Shown here: positions 16,147 through 24,585 of the stretch, piece by piece | Numbering within the stretch: position 1 is the stretch's first letter | How the letters are laid out: each line of letters starts with the position of its first letter | Origin: an uncultured Pseudomonadales bacterium | GTDB lineage: Bacteria; Pseudomonadota; Gammaproteobacteria; Pseudomonadales; Azotimanducaceae | NCBI GenBank assembly: GCA_951813515.1 | Contig: OX638346.1 | Span: 861,617 to 925,616 of the forward strand | Length of the DNA: 64,000 nt | Reading direction: 5' to 3' | Made by a program: the position numbers and the translations under genes | Notes under the pieces: generated by a model | Told to the model about the DNA's origin: nothing | The model's input: the letters and a program-made list of their open reading frames with translations, nothing else | Databases searched by the model: none

Positions 16147-17754
16147 TCAGAATACGTACTTGCCGTTTGCCAGCATGTGGTCCCAGCGATGCGTGTGGAG
16201 ATAGTCGATGGCGTGACGTAGCCCCGGGCGATCCTCGCCAGCGCGCGGCCGCGTGAGGGCTTCGAGCGCCAGCGCGTGGATATAGGCCGATTCATCGTCG
16301 AGGCAGGTAACCAGCAGGTCATCTATCTCGTCGGCCGGGATATCCGAGTTCAGGAGCGCACACATCGCATTGAACCTCACCTGAGTCTGGCCGCTCCAAC
16401 GACTGGTGCCTGTCACCGTCCAATCCGGATTGTCGACGGTCAGGAGCTTGCGAATGGCGGGCAGGGCGGCGCGGATATTGGTGCCGATGTAGGCCATCGC
16501 ATCCAGGCTTACTCGCGCCATCTGGTGGAGTTCATGGTCCAGCAGCGCCGCCAGGTCCGGCACGGCGCAGGCGGCGGGCGCGCCGACCTCGCCCAGCGCG
16601 TACGCGGCGTTGAGCTTGATCCAGTCGTCGTCGTGCCTGATCAGTTCCATCAGCGTACCCAATGCGACCTCGCCCATGGCCCCCAGCGCGTACGCCTCGT
16701 CCTGCGGCACGAACGCATGGTCACTGAAACGGCGGTCGTTGGCATCGTCAATCGGTACGAAGGCGCCCGCCCTGCTCTTGTGGTACGGACGCGCGATTTC
16801 GCGCTGCTGGCCAGCGGTTTGCAGCAAGCTCTCCCGCAGCGGCCCGATCGCTTCGGCGCCGATCGCGGCCAGTGCATAGATGGCTTCGAGCCGGACCGGC
16901 TGATCGGCGGAGTTAAGCGAACCGAGCAGTCGCTGGATCTCGTTTGACCCCGCTCCGCCGTTGGAACGCGGCGCGGCGCGCATCCAGTCCCAGATGCAGG
17001 ACCAGGCCTTGCTGTGGTCGTACCTGGCGAGGCGCGTCTTCGGCGTCTGCCACTCCTCGTCGCCGCCGTTCCAACTCGGCGCCACCGGGTTGCGCCTGCG
17101 CAGGTAGATGAACTTGAGCATGTAGCGCGTCGAATCCGTCAGGTTGCTGAGCGCTGCGTGGGCGATATCGAAGTGAATCAGGAAGCACGTGCCCGCCTTG
17201 ATGCCATCGTGAACCATTGCGAACGGATGATCGCTTTGCTGCACGAAAGGCTGCAGGTGCGTGCCCGGAATGACCCGGGTGGGGCCGCGCTCGACCGGCG
17301 TGTCCTGCGGGAAGTAGAGGATCATGGCGATCCGGGGCCGGTGATGCCGCGTCCGGCCCTTCGGGATCTGTCCGTCCTGGTGCCAGGCGCTGTTTGCGGA
17401 CGATCCTTCGCCCATGGGCGGTCCGTTCTCATGGCCGGCGAGCGCCAGGGATCGCTCCGTCTCGTCGAGGGGCTCGGCGACGTGCATGTATCGATGCGGA
17501 TGGAAGATGTAGTCGTCGCCGAGAACGCTTTGCACCGCGCCATTGATGACCGGGTCATCCAGTACCTGCTGCAATTCGGCGACACGGGGCAACACGTTGT
17601 TGCCCATGTTGAACTCCCGGGTGCTGTTCCAATGGAGCTTGTCGTAGATTTCACGATGGACCTCGGGTTCGAGGCTGCTGTCGATCACGACCACGCCGTC
17701 GCAGATGAACCGCCGGACCTGCTCGTCGTTGAGTCTTATGCCATCGGGTTTCAC
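16147..17754 (-). CDS. PhyH-family dioxygenase with C-terminal HEAT repeats (copy A4)
   Basis: A 535-residue HEAT-fused PhyH protein. Fe ligands are H125-x-D127 (AWHQDGQ) and the His of HFDIAHAA; the 2OG Arg is in DSTRYMLKF. C-terminal units such as LIRHDDDWIKLNAAYALGEV are HEAT-like. It starts with GTG at 17754 (VKPDGIRLNDEQ), 10 nt after the stop of the upstream LLM gene, so an operon LLM-A4-A3 is likely. Paralogous to the A1/A2 pair at the left end, which also has an LLM neighbour. Substrate unknown. Confidence 0.86.
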   Translation of the reverse strand: MKPDGIRLNDEQVRRFICDGVVVIDSSLEPEVHREIYDKLHWNSTREFNMGNNVLPRVAELQQVLDDPVINGAVQSVLGDDYIFHPHRYMHVAEPLDETERSLALAGHENGPPMGEGSSANSAWHQDGQIPKGRTRHHRPRIAMILYFPQDTPVERGPTRVIPGTHLQPFVQQSDHPFAMVHDGIKAGTCFLIHFDIAHAALSNLTDSTRYMLKFIYLRRRNPVAPSWNGGDEEWQTPKTRLARYDHSKAWSCIWDWMRAAPRSNGGAGSNEIQRLLGSLNSADQPVRLEAIYALAAIGAEAIGPLRESLLQTAGQQREIARPYHKSRAGAFVPIDDANDRRFSDHAFVPQDEAYALGAMGEVALGTLMELIRHDDDWIKLNAAYALGEVGAPAACAVPDLAALLDHELHQMARVSLDAMAYIGTNIRAALPAIRKLLTVDNPDWTVTGTSRWSGQTQVRFNAMCALLNSDIPADEIDDLLVTCLDDESAYIHALALEALTRPRAGEDRPGLRHAIDYLHTHRWDHMLANGKYVF

Positions 17755-17764
17755 TTCGCGTTCC

Positions 17765-18841
17765 TCACTTGACCCGGGGGATGACCTCGTCGGCCATGAG
17801 TTGCATGGTCTCTCTCACCTCTTCGCGCGAGAGCACGTAGTCCATCATCATGCACATGATTTCGTCGGCGCCGAAGTCTTCCCGCAGTTCATGAATGCGG
17901 TCCACGACCTCGTCCGGCGTTCCGAACAGGTTGGATCCGCGCTCGGGAGCGTTCGCCGGGCGCGTGCGTCCCGTTTTTGCGGCATGTTCCCGGTGCATCT
18001 TGTCTGCGCGTTCGATCGCGCGGTTGGCGGCCGCGCGCGTCGGCCCGACGTGAGCGCTGATGCGGATCACCACCTTTGGCTCTCCGCCGTGGCCAGCGTC
18101 CCTCCACGCCTGCCGGTAGTTCGCGACATCCTGCTTCAACACCGCATCCCCGCGCTCGTTGTGCGAACTGCCGCCGCCGATGGCGATCCAATATCCGCTT
18201 TTCCCCATGGGCACGAAACTCTGCTGGCTGTCCAGGGGCAGCACGATCTGCGGATAGGGCTGCTGCACGGGCTTCGGGCTGACCCGTCCGGGCGGGTCCA
18301 GTATCGGGTAGTCGTAGAACTCGCCGTGATATCCCGAGAACTCGTCCTCCGCCCAGGCCTGCTTCATCACGGCCAGGTACTCGAGGAAATGTCTCTGGCG
18401 CCGCGGGTCGCCGATCGTATTGCCACCCGCGCCGTAGATGAAGCGACCGTCGCTGACCTGGTCGATGATGGCGATCTGCTCCGCAGTCTGGATCGGGTCC
18501 GCCGCCGGCAGACTTTCCAGGACATACTTGTATCGGTCTGCGCTATCCCCGCGTCTGTCTATCCTGGAGGCGCCTTCCGGGACATCGGTCGTGAATTCCT
18601 CGTCCGGGGCCCGAAGGTGCGGAAGATGCACGGCGGTGCCGATCCGGATCCGGCGCGTGCGGGCGGCGACCCCGCAGGACATCAGCAGCGGATTGGAACC
18701 TCCCAGCGGGGTGCCGCCAGCCCACACCGTATCCCAGCCCATCTCGTCGGCGGCGGCGATCTTGTCCAGGTCGTTGGCGTAGCCCTGGGCCAGCGACTCG
18801 CCCGGCTTCGCGCCCCAAAAGGTCAAAAAGCCAATGTCCAT
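17765..18841 (-). CDS. LLM-class flavin-dependent oxidoreductase
   Basis: A 358-residue luciferase-like monooxygenase-fold protein. The barrel starts MDIGFLTFWG; WDTVWAGG corresponds to the conserved second strand, and VSDGRFIYGAGGNTIGDP to the phosphate-binding region. The ATG at 18841 has GGAGAG upstream at good spacing. It is the promoter-proximal gene of a unit with two dioxygenase-HEAT genes downstream, the first only 10 nt away. It is only distantly like the LLM gene at 4944, so the two neighbourhoods are related in layout rather than recent copies of one block. FMN versus F420 cannot be told. Confidence 0.82.
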   Translation of the reverse strand: MDIGFLTFWGAKPGESLAQGYANDLDKIAAADEMGWDTVWAGGTPLGGSNPLLMSCGVAARTRRIRIGTAVHLPHLRAPDEEFTTDVPEGASRIDRRGDSADRYKYVLESLPAADPIQTAEQIAIIDQVSDGRFIYGAGGNTIGDPRRQRHFLEYLAVMKQAWAEDEFSGYHGEFYDYPILDPPGRVSPKPVQQPYPQIVLPLDSQQSFVPMGKSGYWIAIGGGSSHNERGDAVLKQDVANYRQAWRDAGHGGEPKVVIRISAHVGPTRAAANRAIERADKMHREHAAKTGRTRPANAPERGSNLFGTPDEVVDRIHELREDFGADEIMCMMMDYVLSREEVRETMQLMADEVIPRVK

Positions 18842-19063
18842 AAGAAAATCTCTCCTTCCCCCGGCGTCGGGGTCTCGCACCGCACCAGGACATGCGAGCG
18901 ATCCAAGCTCCCAATTCTAACCCCTCAAAACCCTCTGTGTTTCGAGGCCGGTTACTTTCCCTCATCTTTGAGTTCCACGGCGCCACAACTGATTCACGAG
19001 AGCGTATCGGCTAGGCTTGTGAGTTCCGCCGCTCCGTCAGACAGTCAACCGCAAGGCATCGCC

Positions 19064-20524
19064 ATGCCCATCCCTATCCAGCCGCTGCAGGAAGCAGAAC
19101 TACCCGAGCGCACGCGGCCGATCCTCAAGATGATCGGCCCTGGCGTGGTGATCGCCGGACTCGCCATCGGTTCCGGCGAACTGATCATGTGGCCCTGGAT
19201 CACCTCGGTGGTCGGCGCGCAGCTACTCTGGGCCGCAGCGATCGGCATCTTCCTCCAGCTCTGGGTCAACATCGAGATCGGGCGATGGACCATCGTCACC
19301 GGAGAAAGTCCGTTCACGGGCATGGCCCGGGCAATCAAGCTCATCGTGTATGTGTTCGTTTTTGTCATCTTCGTCGGAAAGTTCCTGCCCGGATGGGCGC
19401 GCGAAACGGGCATCGCGCTGCGCGACCTCATTTTCGGCCCGCAGCACGACAGCCCCCCGTGGCTCTGGACCGCACTGGTGTTCGCCCTGGTCGCGGCCAT
19501 CCTGTTCGGCCCCAAGGTGATCTACACCGCCGTGGAACGGTGCATCATCGGACTGATCGTCGTCATCGTCGCCGGTCTCATCTACGTCGTCTGGGAGATC
19601 GGATCGATCGAGATCTTCCTCGCGATGTGGGATGGCCTCATCAACCTCTTCAGCTTCCCGGACTTCCCCGTGGACGTGCTGGCCGATGACGGATCGGTCC
19701 GCGATCAACTGACCTTCAACCGGTTCTTCGGCGCGGTGGTGTTCGCCGGCGCGGGCGGGCTCGGCAACCTGTACTACGCCTACTACCTCCGAGAGAAGGA
19801 CATCGGCATGGGCGCGCGGATGCCCTCGCTCATGAGCCCCGCCCACAAGCACGAAGTGAAGGAAACGGACACCGGCTATGTCTATGCCGACACCCCCGCC
19901 AATCGGCGCCGTTTCCGGGACTGGTTTCGCTACGTGGTGGTCGACCAGACGCTGTTCTTCTGGATTCTCGGCAGTTTCACCATGTTCCTGTTCATCTTCG
20001 GCGCCCTCGCCGTCCTGCACCCCATCGGCCTCGTGCCCGACCGGGGCAGCCTGGTGTGGGATCTCGCGTCGATCCTCGAACAGAGCATGGGTACGTTCGG
20101 CCGCTACCTGTTCCTGATCGTGGGCATGGCAGCGCTGTTCAGCACCCAGCTCGGCGGCATCGATGGCGGCAGCCGTATCTTTTCCGACCTTCTCCACACC
20201 AACTTCAAGTTCGGCCGGTGGCTGAACCTCGAACAGTGGTACCTGGTGCTCGTCATCACGACGATGGTGATCGGCGTCTTCAGCGTGTGGTTCTTCGGCA
20301 GGTACGACATCGCCGGGCTCGACTTCCTTTTCATCGCCGCGCTCATCGGCGGATTCGTCATGGCGGTCTACGTGCCGCTGATCCTATACATGAATCTCAC
20401 CTATTTGCCGGAATCGGCGCGACCCGGATGGGTCAACATCGTATTCATGGTGCTCGCGTCGGCCATGTACATTTCGTTCGCCGGGTACACCGTCTACACG
20501 AAGGCGGTGGAGATCCTGGCATAA
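19064..20524 (+). CDS. Nramp-like divalent-metal transporter homolog with atypical TM1
   Basis: A 486-residue polytopic inner-membrane protein, about 11 hydrophobic segments, with the overall Nramp (SLC11) pattern. TM1 reads GPGVVIAGLAIGSGELIMWP (25-44), where true Mn/Fe transporters have the metal-binding DPGN motif, and no TM6 MPH motif is seen in the region FAGAGGLGNLYYAYY. It may therefore carry another ion or solute. ATG 19064 (MPIPIQPLQ) was chosen as the start; the long open frame upstream is antisense to the LLM gene. It follows the divergent LLM gene and is convergent with the dioxygenase at 20565. Confidence 0.78.
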   Translation: MPIPIQPLQEAELPERTRPILKMIGPGVVIAGLAIGSGELIMWPWITSVVGAQLLWAAAIGIFLQLWVNIEIGRWTIVTGESPFTGMARAIKLIVYVFVFVIFVGKFLPGWARETGIALRDLIFGPQHDSPPWLWTALVFALVAAILFGPKVIYTAVERCIIGLIVVIVAGLIYVVWEIGSIEIFLAMWDGLINLFSFPDFPVDVLADDGSVRDQLTFNRFFGAVVFAGAGGLGNLYYAYYLREKDIGMGARMPSLMSPAHKHEVKETDTGYVYADTPANRRRFRDWFRYVVVDQTLFFWILGSFTMFLFIFGALAVLHPIGLVPDRGSLVWDLASILEQSMGTFGRYLFLIVGMAALFSTQLGGIDGGSRIFSDLLHTNFKFGRWLNLEQWYLVLVITTMVIGVFSVWFFGRYDIAGLDFLFIAALIGGFVMAVYVPLILYMNLTYLPESARPGWVNIVFMVLASAMYISFAGYTVYTKAVEILA

Positions 20525-20564
20525 GCGGTTCGTTCCGCTTGAACAGGGTCTGTGACAGCAGCGG

Positions 20565-21425
20565 TCAGGTGTTGCGACCCAGGCGCGGGTTGCGAAGTTT
20601 CTCCTGCTGTTCGTAGATGCTGCCGCCTTCCACGCGCGGCAGGCTGAGGCGCACCGGCAGGTCCTTCATTCTCGGCTCCAGGGTGGGCTTGCCGCGCACC
20701 ACCCGATTGTCCATGTCCTCGAGGGAATCCCCGGAAGGAACAAGTGGCCATGCGTCCGCCGCGCAGAACCCGATGAAGAACATGCGCCGCGGCTGTTGCG
20801 ACCGGTTGGGCCTGGAGCCGTGCACCATGCGAACGTGGTGCAGCGTGATGCCCCCCGCCCGAACCGTGACTGGCACGGCACCGTCGGGCTTGAATTCAGG
20901 ATCCGTGATGGCACCCACGAAAAAGCCATCCTGGTGGTGGTTCCAGGTCCTGTCCCGGTGACTGCCCGGAATGACCATCAACGCCCCGTTTTCCGCCGTC
21001 ATGTCGTCCAGCGCGATGCCCACTTCGAGCAGATCGTCGTTGGTGTGCGGGTAGAAGGCCCAGTCCTGGTGCCACTCCACGGCGGAGCCATCGCTGGGAT
21101 TCTTCATGTTCACCTTGTTGTTGTGGAACCTCAGGTCCGGCCCAAGGACGCATTCCACGAGATCCAGGATGGGATCGTGGCGGGCATATTTCGCATAGGC
21201 CGGGTGCCTGGTGAGGGGGTGCTTGATGCGGCGTAGACTGGGCAACGTTGCACTATGTCCCGGCTCGAGGTCGAAGATCTCGTCGTTGGAGGTGACCTTC
21301 CGGGACTTCTCGACGAACTCGTCGGTCACGCGCCGTAGCTCCTCCAATGCGGCGGCGGTCAGAACGTCTTCAATGGCCAGGTAACCATTGGTTTCGTAGG
21401 ACGCGATCTGGGCTACGCTGAGCAT
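20565..21425 (-). CDS. PhyH-family dioxygenase (short, copy C1)
   Basis: A 286-residue phytanoyl-CoA-dioxygenase-type protein closer to the classical length. H119-x-D121 (EWHQDWAFYPH), H202 (RMVHGSRPNRS) and R213/R214 (QPRRMFF) form the expected active site; VIPGSHRDR is the conserved strand. MLSVAQIASYETNGYLAIED is the usual helix-strand opening. The ATG at 21425 is preferred over a GTG at 21437 with no ribosome site. No repeats follow the catalytic domain. It stands alone, convergent with the Nramp-like gene. Confidence 0.84.
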   Translation of the reverse strand: MLSVAQIASYETNGYLAIEDVLTAAALEELRRVTDEFVEKSRKVTSNDEIFDLEPGHSATLPSLRRIKHPLTRHPAYAKYARHDPILDLVECVLGPDLRFHNNKVNMKNPSDGSAVEWHQDWAFYPHTNDDLLEVGIALDDMTAENGALMVIPGSHRDRTWNHHQDGFFVGAITDPEFKPDGAVPVTVRAGGITLHHVRMVHGSRPNRSQQPRRMFFIGFCAADAWPLVPSGDSLEDMDNRVVRGKPTLEPRMKDLPVRLSLPRVEGGSIYEQQEKLRNPRLGRNT

Positions 21426-21614
21426 GGAAAGTTCCACTACGGGACAGGCGAAACAAAGCGCATCCTTGCGCTGGCGTCAAGACAAAGCCGTCTGCGCCGC
21501 AACATGCATCAGTTTCTTGCATAGGAGTACGCTGCCAGCGACGGGGGAGCGCCCTACCACTTCCTTGCGCATCAGCGGTCGGGCAATCTCCCCCGGCTGA
21601 AGGCTCTTAAATTT

Positions 21615-21649
21615 CTTGAAAATGTATCTTTGACATGTGGATTTTCAAG
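21615..21649. promoter_or_regulatory. 9-bp inverted repeat upstream of DUF4143 ATPase
   Basis: CTTGAAAAT (21615-21623) and ATTTTCAAG (21641-21649) are a perfect inverted repeat around a 17-nt centre, in an AT-rich island 18 nt before the ATG at 21667. It overlaps an alternative GTG (21637), supporting the later start. A different dense palindrome precedes the other DUF4143 gene. Confidence 0.5.
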
Positions 21650-21666
21650 GATTATGGTCGGCGATC

Positions 21667-22833
21667 ATGCTGATTCCTCGTTCTCAAGCGATCAGCCGCA
21701 TTGCCCAATCCTTCCGCGTACATCCCGCGGTAGCGCTTACCGGCCCGCGCCAATGCGGCAAGACAACGCTCGCGGAACTGCTCGGCAAGGACTACGCGGC
21801 GAAGAATCGGGATGATTCCGTCACCTGGTTCGACCTGGAACGCGCGGCGGACCGGCGCCGCCTGCAGACGCCCGAGCAGGCCCTGTCTCCCCTGACCGGC
21901 TTCGTGGTCATCGACGAAATCCAGCGCCAGCCGGACCTGTTCGAAACACTGCGGGTACTCCTCGACCGCCGTGACGAGCCAGCGCAGTTCCTGCTCCTTG
22001 GCAGCGCCTCACCGGCATTGGTGGCGGGCGCGTCGGAGTCCCTGGCCGGTCGCGTCGGACTGATAGACCTGTTCGGGTTTGACATCTCAGAAGTTCCGCG
22101 ATCAGCCTGGCGTTCGCTGTGGCAGCGGGGCGGATTTCCCCGCAGTCATCTCGCTCCCGACGAGGAAACTTCGTTCCTGTGGCGAGAGACGTTCGTGGAG
22201 ACTTTCCTGTTCCAGGACCTCCCGCAGCTCGGAATCGCGGTGCCCGCAGAGGCGCTGCGCCGGTTCTGGACCATGGTCGCCCACTATCACGGCCAGGTCT
22301 GGAACGCCGCCGAGTTCGCCCGGGCCATCGGCGCGGGTCAAGCCGCCGCTCGACGATACCTCGACATTCTGGCTGCCGCCCAGATGGTCCGCGTACTGCC
22401 CCCCTGGTTCGAAAACCTCAAAAAGCGCCAGGTGAGGGCACCGAAAATCTACGTGCGCGACACCGGAATACTGCATGCGCTCCTGGGTCTCGGCACCGAG
22501 AACGCCTTGCTCGGTCACCCGAAGGTGGGTGCTTCATTCGAGGGTTTCGGCATCGAGCAGGTCCTGTCCTGTTCCGCCCGTCGCGATGCGTATTTCTGGG
22601 CGACGCACGCGGGGGCGGAACTCGACCTGCTGGTCAGTGTCGGCGGCGAACGCTTCGGCTTCGAATTCAAGTACAGCGACGCACCTGGCACGACGAGGTC
22701 CATGCGCACCGCCCTAAGGGACCTCAGCCTCAAGCACCTGTGGGTGATCTATCCCGGCGATGAAACCTATGCCTTGGACGAGCGCATCACCGTGCTTCCG
22801 ATCCGCGACATCCCCGACCTCTCGTTCGAGTAG
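21667..22833 (+). CDS. AAA-family ATPase with DUF4143 domain
   Basis: A 388-residue ATPase. Walker A is GPRQCGKT (26-33), the Walker B region is FVVIDEIQRQ, and the C-terminal half is the DUF4143 domain, including GAELDLLV and FEFKYSD, which resemble the acidic/lysine core of PD-(D/E)XK nuclease-like folds. The family is widespread and often called an AAA+ or toxin-like ATPase; its function is unsettled. The gene is single, with an AT-rich palindromic leader, and is followed by a Phd/VapC pair. A GTG at 21637 would add ten residues. Confidence 0.83.
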   Translation: MLIPRSQAISRIAQSFRVHPAVALTGPRQCGKTTLAELLGKDYAAKNRDDSVTWFDLERAADRRRLQTPEQALSPLTGFVVIDEIQRQPDLFETLRVLLDRRDEPAQFLLLGSASPALVAGASESLAGRVGLIDLFGFDISEVPRSAWRSLWQRGGFPRSHLAPDEETSFLWRETFVETFLFQDLPQLGIAVPAEALRRFWTMVAHYHGQVWNAAEFARAIGAGQAAARRYLDILAAAQMVRVLPPWFENLKKRQVRAPKIYVRDTGILHALLGLGTENALLGHPKVGASFEGFGIEQVLSCSARRDAYFWATHAGAELDLLVSVGGERFGFEFKYSDAPGTTRSMRTALRDLSLKHLWVIYPGDETYALDERITVLPIRDIPDLSFE

Positions 22834-22901
22834 GCAGTAACGTCCGGTGCCTCGATGGTTGCCGCCGGGCAGGTTTCCCGAACCGAAGCAACCGGCGCCC
22901 G

Positions 22902-22930
22902 TTGCGCCGCATACTATCGAGGAATATAGT
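22902..22930 (+). promoter_or_regulatory. Candidate sigma70-type promoter for the second phd/vapC pair
   Basis: TTGCGC (22902-22907), 17-nt spacer, TATAGT (22925-22930), ending 30 nt before the antitoxin ATG. Spacing is ideal and the hexamers are near consensus. Confidence 0.5.
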
Positions 22931-22960
22931 CCAACCAAGTCAGACCAATTGCAAATCCAG

Positions 22961-23203
22961 ATGGAATCCATTGTCACCCTCAGCGACGCCAAGGCGCGTT
23001 TCTCGGAGATTGTCGAGCGGGCCACCCAAGGCGAAGAATTTGTCGTTACCCGGATGGGGAGGCCGGTAGCGAAGGTCGTGCGTTATGGAACCCGAGTGCA
23101 GCCGAGGAAGCTCGGTGACCTCGCTGGTCAAATCCGGATCAGCGAAGATTTCGATGAGTGGCCTCCCGACCTTGAGGAGGCACTGGGCATCAAGCCGCAT
23201 TAA
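22961..23203 (+). CDS. Phd/YefM-type antitoxin
   Basis: An 80-residue antitoxin. MESIVTLSDAKARFSEIVER is the Phd/YefM fold opening, followed by EEFVVTRMGRPVAKVV; the acidic C-terminal tail (ISEDFDEWPPDLEEALG) would wrap the toxin. The ATG at 22961 lies just after a well-spaced promoter; the longer upstream frame is not conserved. The toxin gene begins 9 nt after its stop. Not closely similar to the antitoxin at 8378, so these are independent loci. Confidence 0.83.
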   Translation: MESIVTLSDAKARFSEIVERATQGEEFVVTRMGRPVAKVVRYGTRVQPRKLGDLAGQIRISEDFDEWPPDLEEALGIKPH

Positions 23204-23212
23204 GCCGCGTTC

Positions 23213-23587
23213 ATGAGGTATCTGCTGGACACCCACGCGCTGCTCTGGGCGCGAGCCGCGCCGGCACTGTTGTCGGAAGAAGCCCGGACCGTATTCGAAT
23301 CAAACGACACGACGCTGTATGTGAGCATGGCAACCTTGTGGGAGTGCGCCATCAAGCGATCCATCGGCAAGCTCGAACTGCCCGACAACTTCTTCGAGAT
23401 CATCGCGGATGACTACGAGGTTCTGGGCATCGAGATTTCGCATCTTGTGGCATACGCCGAGTTGCCCATGCACCATCGAGATCCGTTCGACCGATTGCTG
23501 GTCGTGCAAGCCCAGCTTGGCGATCTGACGTTGTTGACCCGCGACCCGAACATCGCCAGGTACGACGTATCGATCATGGTGGCCTGA
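23213..23587 (+). CDS. PIN-domain toxin (VapC-like ribonuclease)
   Basis: A 124-residue PIN-domain toxin: D6 (YLLDTHALLW), E44 (TLWECAIK), D90/D93 (HHRDPFDRLLV) and D111 (LLTRDPNI) make the metal site. The HRDPFDRLL pattern is typical of VapC toxins paired with Phd-like antitoxins. It lies 9 nt after the antitoxin gene and appears complete. RNA target unknown. Confidence 0.87.
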   Translation: MRYLLDTHALLWARAAPALLSEEARTVFESNDTTLYVSMATLWECAIKRSIGKLELPDNFFEIIADDYEVLGIEISHLVAYAELPMHHRDPFDRLLVVQAQLGDLTLLTRDPNIARYDVSIMVA

Positions 23588-23705
23588 GAGCATCCCGCAA
23601 ATTTGGGGTTCGAGTTGGCATGCCACCGATGCGCCGCCATGTCCGCCTCAAACCGCCGGGGGAGGAGCCAACGCGCTGTTCCCTTCAACGCATGCGCGGC
23701 CGCCC

Positions 23706-24545
23706 TCAGCCAATGTAGCGCTGGACCTTGTCCATCATGCGGCGCATCGCATCGGCATCCTGGGGAGGCAGCCAGAAGATGATGCGATCGACGCCCTCGT
23801 CGATGAATCGAGACGGCCAGTAGTCGTCGTCAGGCAGCAGCGCGAAGATCGAGATGTTGATCGTCGAGGGATCCCTGCCCGCTTCCTCGGCCAGTTGCCG
23901 CAGCTTGCCCACGCCTTCGAGCACCTGTTCGGGCCAGCCCGCGCGTGGCAGCCACCCGTCGCCGTACTTCACGATCCGGCGCAGGGTGTGAATGGTCTCC
24001 CCGCCCAGGAACAGGGGCGGATGCGGATCGGAAATCGGCTTCGGCCACGCCCAGATCGGATCGAAGTCGACGTGGTCGCCGTGGAACTCGGCCTCGTCCT
24101 CGGTCCAGATTTTCTTTATGGCCTGCATCTGCTCCTCGAGCCGCTTGAACCGCGTGTCCCACTCCGTGCCGTGATTCTCGGCTTCTTCGCGATTCCAACC
24201 GCCGCCCATGCCGAACTGGAGGCGTCCTCCCGACTGGAAATCGAGGGTCGCCGCAGCCTTGGCGGTAGTAATGGTGTCGCGCTCGATGATGAGGATGATG
24301 CTCGTGCCGAGCTTGATCTTCGACGTGACCGCAGCGGCAGCAGAGAGCGTCACGAACGGATCGAGCGTGTGCTTGTACTCCTCCGGCAGTTCCGTGCCCT
24401 CCGGATAAGGCGAGAGGCGCGATGTCGGGATGTGCGTGTGCTCGGGGACCCACAGGGAGTCGAAGCCACGATCCTCGACTTCGCGCGCGAGGTCGGTGAC
24501 GGGCATGGAGTATTCGGTGATGAAATTGAAGATTCCGACGTTCAT
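23706..24545 (-). CDS. LLM-class F420-type oxidoreductase
   Basis: A 279-residue luciferase-like protein of the compact type often annotated as probable F420-dependent oxidoreductase (TIGR03619-like). Visible: MNVGIFNFITEY barrel opening, SLWVPEHTHIP, FQSGGRLQFGMGGGWNREE (phosphate and cofactor loop) and the later GGETIHTLRR segment. ATG 24545. It is 40 nt downstream of a Gfo/Idh/MocA gene on the same strand and may be cotranscribed with it, linking an LLM enzyme and a dehydrogenase. Cofactor choice is uncertain. Confidence 0.83.
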   Translation of the reverse strand: MNVGIFNFITEYSMPVTDLAREVEDRGFDSLWVPEHTHIPTSRLSPYPEGTELPEEYKHTLDPFVTLSAAAAVTSKIKLGTSIILIIERDTITTAKAAATLDFQSGGRLQFGMGGGWNREEAENHGTEWDTRFKRLEEQMQAIKKIWTEDEAEFHGDHVDFDPIWAWPKPISDPHPPLFLGGETIHTLRRIVKYGDGWLPRAGWPEQVLEGVGKLRQLAEEAGRDPSTINISIFALLPDDDYWPSRFIDEGVDRIIFWLPPQDADAMRRMMDKVQRYIG

Positions 24546-24585
24546 GGAACTAAATTACCTTGAAGAATGATGAAACACGCAGGCG

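Noticed and set aside
17705..19063. Long open frame extending the Nramp-like protein upstream by over 450 codons
   Set aside because: It is antisense to the well-supported LLM gene and lacks family similarity; the membrane protein starts at 19064.
8378..23587. Prophage or integrative element with toxin-antitoxin genes as cargo
   Set aside because: No integrase, recombinase, phage structural or replication genes and no attachment-site repeats were found in the window.
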